Source: Closterium sp. Naga37s-1 (Eukaryota; Streptophyta; Zygnematophyceae; Desmidiales; Closteriaceae). Taken from it: a stretch of DNA of 64,000 bases. Numbering within the stretch: position 1 is the first letter of the stretch; the number at the start of each line of letters is the position of its first letter. The stretch covers positions 1,903,001 to 1,967,000 of the forward strand of contig CANJKZ010000068.1 of assembly GCA_947471745.1 (NCBI GenBank), written 5' to 3'. Shown here piece by piece: positions 1-10,400 of the stretch. The translations under genes were made by a program, and so were the position numbers. The notes beneath the pieces were generated by a model, which saw only the letters and a list, made by a program, of their open reading frames with translations, was not told where the DNA came from and did no database searches.

Positions 1-1
1 T

Positions 2-2524
2 GCTTCTTCTGGAGGTGCTGCTGGTGCTGCGGACTCTGGAGTTGGAGCTGCTGCTGGTGATGAGGACCCGGGCGTTGGAGCTGCTGCTGGTGCTGCGGAC
101 CCAAGCGTTGGAGTTGCTGCTGGTGCTGCGGACCCTGGAGTCGGAGCTGCTGCTGGTGCTGAGGACCCTGGAGGTGGAGCTGCTGCTGGTGCTGAGGACC
201 CTGGCGCTGGTGTCTCTGCTGGTTCTGGAGACGCTGCGCGGCCGCGGCCGTACTTCGTTCCGCTCCTTCAGCAGGTTCTTGGTCAGCCTCCTCCTCCTTG
301 TCCTCCTCCCTCCTTAGAGTGTCCTCCGTCTGTCCAGTCGCAGTCACAGTTACCGTCTGCCTCCCCTCTCCCTGGTCCTTCTCCTTACACTGGTCCGACT
401 GGAGGTCTTACGGAGCGTCGTGAGCCTGAGTCTCGTCCTGCGTCGCCTGAGTCTCGTCGAGCGTCGCCTGTTCGTGCTGCTCACACTGGTCGTCGCGTCC
501 CGCGTCAGCGTCCTCCTGCTGTCCTTGGCACTCACCAGATGGCGCTTCGTCCTTCCACTGCTCCCCAGCGTGTCCCTCTCCCGGCTCCTCCTGCGTCCTC
601 TCTTCCTGCTCTTGCTGACCCGGAGTCTGACTCTCTTCGTGCTGCCAGCCCTACTGTCACGCGTCTCCTGGCTACTGTTGTCACTGACCCTTCCTTTGAG
701 TCCACTGCTGCGTCTGCCTTAGTTGCCGAGCTTGTCGACTTTGCTACCACTTGTCGTCTAGACTACGCCGCTAGCCTAGTTGCTGAGTCTGAGTCTGTCT
801 GTCCTCCGTCCGTCGGGGGTGAGTGTGCTCTTGGCACGGACGTCCTTGAGGACAGGCAGGAGGAGTTTGAGTGCTTTGCCGCTGCTTTACCTCATCTCGT
901 GTCCATGCTAGTTGCCCCTGAGGGAGACCCGGATGCACCAGACATCCCGACTCCGCGCTCTTACGCAGAGGCGATAGAGGGTCCCTACTCCTCTCAATGG
1001 CAGACAGCCATGGACGCAGAGATGGCTTCCTGGAAGTCCACAGGCACCTACGTCGACGAGGTTCCCCCACCTGGGGCGAACATCGTCAGTGGCATGTGGA
1101 TTTTCAGGGTGAAGCGGCCGCCGGGTTCTCCGCCTGTCTTCAAGGCGCGTTACGTTGCACGAGGCTTCAGTCAGCGAGAGGGAGTTGACTTCTTCCAGAC
1201 CTTCTCCCCGACCCCGAAGATGACCACTCTTCGGGTTCTGCTGCACGTCGCCGCTCAGCGTGACTACGAGCTCCACTCTCTTGACTTCAGCACTGCTTTC
1301 CTACAGGGCAGCCTGCACGAGGAGATCTAGCTACGCCGCCCACCTGGCTTCACTGGGTCGTTCCCTCCTGGTACCCAGTGGACCCTCCGGCGGCCAGTCT
1401 ACGGTCTCCGACAGGCGCCACGTGAGTGGCACGACACACTGAGGACTACACTTGCGGCTCTTGGGTTCGCTCCTTCTACTGCTGACCCGTCGCTGTTTCT
1501 ACGCACCGACACCTCGCTGCTGCCGTTCTACATCCTCGTGTACGTCGACGACTTGGTCTTTGCCACTGCAGACACTGCGGCACTCGCCCACGTGAAGTCG
1601 GAGCTGCAGAAGAGACACACGTGCACAGACCTGGGTGAACTGACAAGCTATCTTGGCTTGCGGATCACCCGGGACAGAGCACGGCGCACCATCACCTTGA
1701 CTCAGTCACACATGGTGCAGCAGGTCCTTCAGCGCTTCCGCTTCACGTACTCCTCGCCTCAGCCCACTCCTCTGCCTACCGGTCACTCGCTCTCAGCTCT
1801 GCCTTCGGATGAGTCCGTAGAGCCGAGTGGCCCGTATCCAGAGCTTGTGGGCTGCCTCATGTACCTGATGACCTGCACTCGACCTGACCTTGCATACCCT
1901 CTTAGCATCCTTGCACGCTATGTCGCTCCTGGCCGTCACCGAAAGGAGCACATGGATGCCGCTAAGAGGGTGTTGCGCTACTTGTGCAGTATGTCGGGCA
2001 TGGGGCTAGTGCTTGGAGGACGAGACCGAGTTGTACTCACTGGGCACTCAGACGCGTCTTGGGCTGACGACCAGGCTACTCAGCGGTCGTCTCAGGGTTA
2101 CACCTTCAGCCTTGGCTCTGGTTCAGTTTCTTGGCGTTCTACACGCTCGACTTCTGTTCTCAGCTCCAGTTGTGAGGCTGAGATCTATGCCACAGCCATG
2201 GCTGCACAGGAGTTACGCTGGCTCACCTACCTGCTGACCGACTTGGGAGAGCGGCCTCGTTCTCCTCCAGTGCTGTACGTCGACAACAAGGCTGCCATTG
2301 CCTTGTGTGAGGAGCACAGACTGGAGCACAGAACGAAGCATATCGCTCTGCGCTACTTCCTTGCTCGAGAGCTGCAGCAGCGCGGTCAGCTTCGTCTGCG
2401 TTACGTGGCCACTCGGGCCAACACTGCTGATGTGTTCACCAAGGCGCTTCAGCCTTGTGACCATCAGCGCTTCTGTACTGTTCTAGGCCTCGTGCCTACT
2501 GGGCCTCACTTGCTTACTTCTTGA
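2..2524 (+). pseudogene. Copia A pol fragment (RT and RNase H), one nonsense codon
   Basis: This is the C-terminal part of a copia polyprotein, open in a single frame from base 2 to the TGA at 2522-2524 except for an in-frame TAG at 1328-1330. There the intact relatives have TGG (Trp) after the LHEEI motif. The first ~240 bases encode an Ala/Gly-rich repeat spacer. The RT domain shows the YVDDLVFA catalytic box at about 1540. RNase H follows, with SSSCEAEIYA, YVDNKAA and HRTKHIALRYF motifs, ending with NTADVFTKAL. The product would reverse-transcribe element RNA in a cytoplasmic virus-like particle. The nonsense codon and the missing upstream part (in this window) make it a likely dead copy. 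Confidence 0.9.
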
Positions 2525-2753
2525 CTCTGCTTGTACTGTGATCTCTATATATATACCTGCTTGTTTACTCTTGCTAGGTTGTGATCACTGTATCTCTTGT
2601 TATACTATCAACCTGCATGTGAACTGGTCTTGTGACCACTTGCTTGTGCTCAGAATTTGTGTGGTTTCCTTGAGATCCACCCTGAGCTTGCTTTGCTTTG
2701 CTTTGACTGGTCTTGTGACCATCTGGTTGTCTCCCACTTAGCCTATGGGGGTG

Positions 2754-2889
2754 TGTCAAACATTATATGTTCATATTGTGTAGGCTATAGTGGGTTTAGC
2801 CTTAGGGGGTACAACTTTGTTAGGGTTTCCTACTAGTATCCCCCTCCTACCTAGTTTCATTCATTCTCGTTCTATTCTGGATTCTAACA
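2754..2889 (+). repeat. 3' LTR of copia A
   Basis: It starts TGTCAAAC and ends TAACA (TG...CA ends), 136 bp. A purine-rich tract ending TATGGGGGTG just upstream is the likely polypurine tract. It shares the core GGCTATAGTGGG...GGGGTACAA with the other copia LTRs but is clearly more diverged than the LTRs of B, C and F. Confidence 0.85.
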
Positions 2890-4824
2890 GAACGGCGCTG
2901 CCACAACTGCGGCCAGATAGGGCATTTGAGGAGGGATTGCCGTAACCCGCCGGCCTGTTCCACTTGCGGGAGTGAAGATCATCTAAGGAGAGACTGCCCC
3001 GATGCACCGACGTGTGACCGTTGCGGAAGAAAGGGACATCAAGGGAAAGACTGTTACGCCTCACGGAGGGAAGGACGAATGAAGAAAGATCCAGAGGAAG
3101 TGAAGGCACAGATCGCTCGTCTACAGCGGCAGCTGGAGGAGATGGCCGGACCAGAACAAAAGGGTAACGCAATGTTAGCAAGGACGGAGGAAGAAGATGA
3201 GGAAGGAAGCGAGGCCAGCTTCGCGCTAATGGCACGTCCTGTGCGGGAGAGGGGGGAACTCGGGTTACGAGCACGATATCGGTACTTCCCGCGAGAAACC
3301 CCAGTGCGGGAGCAAGGACGAAGGAGGGCCACCACGGAGGCGAGAACCGCGGGAGCCGCACGACGCCATCCCCTGGAAAGGATGGCATGTCAGCCGTCGG
3401 TATTGGTGGTGGAACCGGGGGTGATGAGTGTGGGTGGCGTCAGGGTCAAGCAGGCGATCGTGGATACCGGAGCGCATAACGTGTTGATTGGCGCGCCAAT
3501 GGCCAAGCTGCTGGGATTGGACAGAGAGGACCGAGTGATACCCGAAGGCTACCTGCTGATGACCGCGGAGGGGGGCACGGCGAAGTGGATGCCGAAAACC
3601 CGCAGCACGGTGGAAATCGTGATCCGGCCGGGACATCAAGATGAGTGCATAGTGCGGATGCACTGTGGAGTGTCTACATCAGAGGACTACGATCTACTGC
3701 TGGGAGTGGAGTATTTGTTTGCCATCGGCACCACCATCTGCATGTGGGAAGAGCGGCTGAAGTATCGGGTGACCTATTGGGAGCACGACAGTGAGCTGGT
3801 GGAGCTACCGGTGCGGATCATCAGAAGGGAACCGAGGGAGGCTTATCAGGCGATGGAAAAACCGCTAGAAGAGGAGCTGGGCATTATGACGTGGAAGGAA
3901 ATGGGGCAAACGGAGTCTGCCAGAAAGCAGTACGAAGAGATATGGGGGGCCAGTGATAATCTGCGAGAACCTGTCTTGAACTTGAGAGCACTCCAGAAGC
4001 CGTTGGTGATACTGGAGCTGTATGGCGGAATAGCCACCGGACTGGCGGCAGTGCTCAAGGCAGGACACACAGTGGCCAAGTACCTATACGTGGACAATGA
4101 TGGCGGCGCAAACTTGATGGCCTGGCACCATCTCAAGCTGCTCAAAGCCAGATATCCTGAACAGCTAATGGAAGATGCAGCAGAAAGAGGAGCAGAGTGG
4201 CTATGCAGCGGAGTGGAGGAGATTGATGATGGCATGCTAGCGGAATGGGGACGGATTGATCTGGTAATCGCGGGTTGGAGCTGTCAAGGGCTATCACGAG
4301 CAGGGAGGGGCCGAGGCATGGGAGACGCGCGGAGCGCGCAATTCAGAGACCTGATGCGAGTGCTGAAGACGATTAAGAAGCGGCAAGGGGAGGTGGCCTA
4401 CATCATCGAGAATGTGGACATGGCTGACGACCCACGTCCGGCGATACAAGCAGCCAACGAAGAAATCACGGAGGAATTTGGGGCAGGAGTGGCGTGGGAT
4501 GCAGCGCAGAACGGGAGCAGAGCACATCGGCCGAGGAGGTACTGGCAAAACGTGGTGCCAGAAGCGGCGCTGAGATATCAGCTGTCACGGATGGAGCGAC
4601 CAAAGGCGAGACGGGTGGAAGACATTCTGGAGCCAGGGAGGCTGGCGGCACCAGTCACGGAAGCGGACCACCCCACATTGTACCCGTGCAACAAGGTGGG
4701 CGAGCCTCGGGAGGCATGGCCAACGCTGGTGTCCTACGAGAACGCGAGGGGCTTCAAGGATGATGCGGGTCCGGGCATGGTATATGACCAGGCACGTGGA
4801 GTGTGGGAAGAGCCCACCGCATAA
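2890..4824 (+). pseudogene. Gypsy 1 Gag(3' part)-protease-C5 DNA methyltransferase, 5'-truncated
   Basis: The frame is open from the breakpoint to TAA at 4822-4824. It holds three CCHC zinc knuckles (CHNCGQIGHLRRDC, CSTCGSEDHLRRDC, CDRCGRKGHQGKDC), an aspartic protease with VDTGAHNVLIG, and a methyltransferase domain. The last has motif I LELYGGIATG, VDND, motif IV GWSCQGLS with the catalytic Cys, motif VI IENVDM, and a motif VIII-like RAHRPRRYWQN. Compared with gypsy 2 it differs by about ten bases and has one additional codon (VRIIRR against VIIRR). The N-terminal Gag half is missing because copia A is inserted here, so this copy cannot make a complete Gag from this locus. Confidence 0.88.
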
Positions 4825-4839
4825 GAGAGAGAACTAGCC

Positions 4840-6373
4840 ATGGGTTTTCTGGCAGGCGCAACGACATGCGAGCAGATGACAGAGAAAGAGAGGAAGGCGG
4901 CGCTGGGCAGGGCTATGGATTTGAACGCCCTACAGTGGCTGTTCATGACCATGGCCAATCATCTCGAGAGGAAATGGCTGGAGAGGCGCATCGGCAAGGC
5001 AACGGCAGTTAGGCCACAGACACAACTGGCGGCGAACAAGGAAATGGAGGCAAGGACAATGATGGGCGGGTTGGAAGAAAAAGAAGAGAGTCAGTGGTGG
5101 AGAGGAATTCCAGAGGACCACAGGCGCGCCAGCTGGAGGGATGACAGGGAAGCCATACCAGGGCGATATGCGGATCCTCCCGAGAGCGAGGAGGAGTGGG
5201 GGGAGGAGGAGGAAGAGATGGAAGAAGAATCTGGAGCTGACAGAGGGGACACCCCAGAAGAATTTCAGGACTCCGATTTTGATATGGGAGAGGAGTACTA
5301 TGACTACTTCGACCCACCGAACTGGCCACCCATAGGACCCGCAATCATGGCACTGGAAGTGACGACAAGTGAAGCCAGAGGACAAGTTGCAGAGAATGAG
5401 AGGACGAACGAGCAACCGAGGGCTGGGACCGGAGGACAGGGAGAGGAGCAGCACACATGGGACATAGGAGGAGGATTACAAGGAGCGCATCGGCAGGCTG
5501 TGGAGACACTGCTGGCCTCACACAGGCAGACGTTTGCCTACATGCTGAAAGAACTGGGCTGCTGCAACTGTGCGGTCATGACACTGGACCTGACCACGAC
5601 GGTTCCGGTATATCAGCGGAGGCGTTGGATGAGCCCTCAGGATTTGGAGGTGTGCAAGGAGAAGTGTCTGGAGCTGCTAGAAGCGGGGCTGATACGTCGG
5701 TCAGAATCCAAATACGCAGCAGCAACAGTGGTGGCAGCTAGGATGGACTTAACAGGAACGGTGTTGGCAAGGCGCATGTGCGGCGACTACCGGGACTTGA
5801 ACAAGGTGACCGTGACTGAGAGATACTCTACTCCTATGGTAGATGAGCTCTTCGACCAACTGGCAGGGGCTCGAGTGTTTTCTACGCTAGACATGAGACA
5901 GGGATTCAACCAGATCCCGATCGCAGAGGCTGATAAGGAGAAAACCGCATTTCACGGACCGGATGGGGCATATGAATGGAACCGCATGCCCTTCGGGCTC
6001 AAGAATGCTTCATTGCTATTCCAGAAGGTGATGGATGCGGTGCTGCGGGGAATGGAAGGGGCCCTGTGCTACATCGATGATGTGATCGTGTTTAGTACCA
6101 CTCCAGAAGAGCACATGGAACGCCTAGCCGAGGCGCTGCGAAGGATCAAGGAAGCGGGGCTAACTTGCCACCCGAAGAAGTGTCGCTTTGGGCACACAGC
6201 CGTGACGTACCTGGGATTCGAGGTGGCGGGAGGAAGACTGGCCATTCATCAAGCGAAGGTGGCCATCCAGGATCAGATATCTCAGCCCAAAGACAAAAGT
6301 ACCCTCAGAGCTCTACTGGGGTTTCTCAATTACTATCGCAAGTTCGTGGAAAACTTCAGTAGGAGGGCGGCAC
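4840..6373 (+). pseudogene. Gypsy 1 reverse transcriptase ORF, interrupted by copia B
   Basis: It starts at ATG 4840, 15 bases after the TAA of the upstream ORF and in the same reading frame. An N-terminal segment of ~180 residues contains a strongly acidic stretch and has no domain I recognise. RT follows: CGDYRDLNKVTV, FSTLDMRQGFNQIPI, MPFGLKNA and the catalytic CYIDDVIVFS, then the LGFLNYYRKF connection. The frame is broken at 6374 by copia B. The remaining RNase H and integrase are at 13677-15363. The uninterrupted frame on both sides suggests that copia B is a late insertion into a formerly intact pol gene. Confidence 0.9.
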
Positions 6374-6498
6374 TGTCAAACTTATATGCTATAGTCTGTA
6401 TAGGCTGTAGTGGGGTAGACAATATGGGGTACAACATTTCTAGGTTTTCCTACTTGTACCCACCTCTTTCCTAGTTCATTCATTCCTCATTCTTCACA
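6374..6498 (+). repeat. 5' LTR of copia B
   Basis: It runs from TGTCAAAC to TTCTTCACA, 125 bp, with TG...CA ends. It matches 13552-13676 except for one base and matches the copia C 5' LTR (20130-20254) exactly. Confidence 0.95.
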
Positions 6499-6515
6499 TG
6501 GTATAGAGCAGGTTC
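6499..6515 (+). promoter_or_regulatory. Primer-binding site, tRNA-iMet type (copia B)
   Basis: TGGTATAGAGCAGG follows the LTR immediately. The usual plant copia site complementary to initiator-Met tRNA is TGGTATCAGAGC. One base is missing here, but the position and sequence fit minus-strand DNA priming. Confidence 0.8.
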
Positions 6516-7418
6516 CCTCGTGGGAATGCTTCTCAGGGCCCACCACTGAACTCGATCTTTTTTTTCCTGCCCGAGGCGCGCCCCGTAGGCCGCCCTCACG
6601 TCGCGCCCTCCTAGAGGCCCCCTCGCGCCACCCTTAGCGGCCCCGTCGCCACCCCTTACGGCCCCGTCGCCGTCCTTTGCGGCCCCGTCGCCGCCCCTCT
6701 AGGCCCCGTCGCCGCCACTCTAGGCCCCTCGCGGCCCCTTCGCGGCCCCGTCGCCGCCCCTCTAGGCCCCGTCGCCGCCCCTCTAGGCCCCTCGCGGCCC
6801 CTTCGCGGCCCCGTCGCCGCCCCTCTAGGCCCCTCGCGGCCCCTTCACGGCCCCGTCGCCGCCCCTAGCGGCCCCGTCGCCGCCCCTATCGGCCCCGTCG
6901 CCGCCCCTCGCGGCCACGTCGCCGCCCTTCGCGGCCCCGTCGCCGCCCCTAGCGGCCCCGTCGCCGCTCTTCGCGGCCCCGTCGCCGCCTCCAGCGGCCC
7001 CGTCGCCGCCCTTCGCGGCCCCGTCGCCGCCTCTACCGGCCCCGTCGCCGCCCTTCGCGGCCCTGTCGCCGCCTCTACCGGCCCCGTCGCCGCCTCTATC
7101 GGCCCCTTCACCGCTGAGCCGCCCAGCAGCTGAGCAGCCGAGCCACCAAGCCGCCGAGCCGCCGAGCCGCCCAGCAGCCGAGCCGCCCAACAGCCGAGCC
7201 GCCGAGCCGCCCAGCAGCCGAGCCGCCGAGCCGCCAAGCCGCCCAGCAGCCGAGCCGCCGAGCCGCCCAGCAGCCTAGCCGCCGAGCCGCCCTGCCGTCG
7301 AGCCGCTACTGTCACTGCCGAGCCGCAGCCACCGCGGTTACGGCCCTGTTCCTACCGGCGCGCCCCGGCCCTACTTACTCGGACTGGTGAGATCACTCCC
7401 TGCTAGACCACTGCTGTC
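6516..7418 (+). repeat. GC-rich minisatellite leader of copia B
   Basis: About 900 bp separate the primer site from the Gag ATG. Most of it is degenerate tandem repeats, first of GGCCCCGTCGCCGCC-type units and then of GCCGAGCCGCCCAGCAGCC-type units (about 7110-7300). It reads as Pro/Arg/Ala-rich ORFs in several frames, which I treat as artefacts. Every copy of this family has an equivalent leader of different length. Confidence 0.85.
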
Positions 7419-10400
7419 ATGGCTACTCCCAGTGTCCTTACCTTTGATGCTGAGGGTCGTGCTGTTGACTTTGAGGTCTGGGTCGATGACCTCCAGCTGT
7501 TCCTACAGTGCGATAGGGCAGACGGACTCTCCCTGTTCGATCTCACCTCTGGTGCCTCTCCTGCCCCGCCTACTGATGCTGACAGCACTGTTCGCTCACA
7601 GTGGGCCACACGCGATGCTGCTGCCCGTCTTGCTGTGCGTCGCCACTTACCGACCACTGAGCGTGCGCACTTCAGTCAGTACAAGAGTGCTAAGACCTTG
7701 TACGACGCTGTAGTTGCACGCTACTCTTCCCCTGCCACTGCTGCTCTTAGCCGCCTCATGCTGCCGTACCTGTTCCCTGACCTTGCTGCCTTTCCCACAG
7801 TCGCTGACCTCATTACGCACCTTCGCACTAGTGACACTCGCTACCGCGCTGCGCTTCCTGCTGAGTTCTGTGCCAAGAACCCCCCCCCCCCATGTACATC
7901 ACCCTCTACTACATAGTCACCCGGCTCCCTGACTCCCTTCGCTTAGTCAGGGACCACTTCCTCTCAGTTTGCCCCACCACACTCACCGTTGACCTCCTCG
8001 AGGAGCGCCTCCTAGCAGCAGAGAAGAGCATAGTCGCTGTAGGAGCCTCTCGTGGTGACCCTCGCACCCCCGTCTTTGAGGGGTGTTCCCCTTCCCCCCT
8101 CTTGCCCTCTGTTGCTTCTGCTGTTGCGGCCGACCTCGTTGGCTTCGAGTCGGTCGGCGCTGCGTCTGCCCCTAGCGGGAGACGCCGCACCGGCAAGGGC
8201 AAGGGGGGCAAGGGCGCTGGAGGGGCTGGCGGGGGCGGTGGAGGTGGTGGTGGAGGCAGTGGAGGGGGTGGGGGTGGTGGTGGGAGTGGTGGCGGGGGTG
8301 GAGGTGTCAGTGGCAGCAGTAGAGGCGGAGGAGGCGGCGGCGGTGGCGGAGGGAGCGGAGGCGGCGGAGGTGGCGGAGGCGGCGGAGGTGGCGGAGGCGG
8401 CGGCGGCAGCGGTGGAGCTGGTCGCGGCTCTGCGCAGAGGAGTGGTTCCGGTGGTGGTCCGCGCCAGCATCAGCAGCGCGCTCGTGAGACCCTGTCCCCT
8501 CAGCAGCTTCGTGAGTGGTACGCTGGGCGTCAGCAAGGTGGGGGTACTGGTCCCTGCACCTACGTCCTCCGTACCGGCGACCGCGCTGGTGAGCAGTGCG
8601 GGGGCCCGCACTCCACCCAGCGCTGCTTCGGCCGCCTGACGGACGCGTGGCGTCACCAGTTCCCTGACGTCACTGAGATCCCTCGCTGGGGAGAGCTGTC
8701 TAGGGCGGGGGTTGCTATCTTTGATCTTGATTATGATGCTATTCTTGCTGCCATGTATGCTGTGTCTACTAGTGATGAGGGTGACTGTTACCTGTGTGTT
8801 CCGCCTGACCCGGGCATTGAGGCTGCTGCTCTAGGTGCTGGTGAGGCTGCTGCTCTAGGTGCTAGTGCGTCTGCTGCCCCAGGTGCTGGTGAGTCTACTC
8901 TCTCAGGTACCACGTCGGCTCAGGCCTTACACACCTTCACCCTTGACTCGGGTGCTTCCCGCTCCTTCTTTCGAGACCGCACCACGCTTACGCCGCTTAG
9001 TCGGCCGGTTGCGGTCTCCCTGGCGGACCCCTCTGGGGGTCCTGTCCTTGCTAGCTTCTCCACTGTCTTACCGTGTCCGGCAGCCCCCTCTGGCACCCTG
9101 TCAGGTCTCTACCTCCCCTCGTTCTCTACGAACTTGGTGAGTGGAGCTGATCTACAGGATAGGGGGGTTGACCAGTTCACTCCTGCGAGTCAGCGGGTGA
9201 CCCACTGTACGTGTGCTCGGACGGGCCGACACTTGGCCACGTTTACCCGTCGGCCGGGGTCGAGCCTGTACACACTGACTACTGAGTCTCCTCCGGTTGC
9301 TGAGTCTGGTCAGGTAGCTGCGTCGAGTCAGGTGTTTGCTGCAGCGTCCAGGTCTGGTCCTGAGTCTGCTCCCTGCTCGTGTCGTCTCCTGTCCCACCAG
9401 ACTCTCCTTTGGCACCACCGCCTTGGTCACCCCTCCCTGCCTCGTCTCCGAGGCATGGCCTCCCGTGTCCTTGTCTCTGGTCTCCCCCGATACCTCCCTC
9501 CCCTCCCTCCGGGGCCTGCCCCTACCTGCGTTTCCTACGTCGAGGGGCGGCAGCGCGCCGCCCCTCACTCCTCCGAGTTTCCTCCGACAGAGGCTCCACT
9601 GCAGACTCTTCACATGGACGTGTGGGGCCCCGCCCGCGTCCGTGGCCAGGGCCACGAGCGTTACTTCCTGCTGGTGGTTGACGACTACTCGCGTTACACC
9701 ACGGTGTTCCCCTTGTGCAGCAAGGGTGACGTCACTGAGGTGTTGATCGACTGGATCCGCGCAGCTCGTCTCCAGCTCAGAGAGAGTTTCGGCTCGGACT
9801 TTCCTGTTCTGCGTCTGCACTCTGACAGAGGCGGGGAGTTTTCCTCTGCCCGTCTGGGAGCCTTCTGTCGTGCACAGGGCATCCGCCAGACCTTCACGCT
9901 TCTGGCCTCTCCACAGCAAAATGGGATTGCTGAGCGCCACATTGGCATGGTCATGGACGTCGCTCGTACGTCCATGACCCATGCGGCTGCCCCCCATTTT
10001 CTGTGGCCGTTTGCGGTTCAGTACGCAGCGCATCAGCTCAACCTTCAGCCCCGGGTCTCCGTGCCAGAGACCTCCCCCACATTGCGGTGGACGGGGAAGG
10101 TTGGCGATGCGTCTGCGTTTCGGGTCTGGGGATCTCGGGCGTTTGTCCGCGACTTGTCTGCGGACAAGCTGTCCCCCCGTGCTGTTCCCTGCGTCTTCCT
10201 TGGCTTCCCCCCTGACGCGCCTGGGTGGCAGTTTTACCACCCCACCTCGCGCCGTGTTCTGTCCTCCCAGGACGTCACCTTTGACGAGTCGGTGCCTTAC
10301 TACCGTCTCTTCCCCTACCGCACTGCGCCCCTCCCCCCACCGCCACTCTTTCTTGCGCCAGGTCCTCCCCCGGTAGACCCCCTCCCCCCTCAGGGTCCTG

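Larger units (their letters stand above)
1..2889 (+). mobile_element. Copia A: 3' part of a Ty1/copia LTR retrotransposon
   Basis: The window opens inside the Pol region and runs through RT and RNase H to a 3' LTR (2754-2889). The sequence after the LTR resumes in the Gag zinc-knuckle codons of a gypsy element (GAACGGCGC at 2890), the same codons seen uninterrupted near 16649. Copia A is therefore inserted in gypsy 1, and its 5' half lies upstream of the window. It belongs to the same family as copia B, C, D, F and G by protein and LTR similarity. Confidence 0.93.

Noticed and set aside
6540..7320. Arg/Pro- and Ala/Gly-repeat ORFs in the copia leaders.
   Set aside because: All six frames are open because of the GC-rich short-unit repeats; reading frames are not kept between copies.
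9152..10240. A 362-residue minus-strand ORF opposite integrase, recurring at the same place in copia B, C, D and F.
   Set aside because: It mirrors the GC-biased codons of the sense integrase frame, has no start context or recognisable motif, and its persistence follows from conservation of the sense protein.
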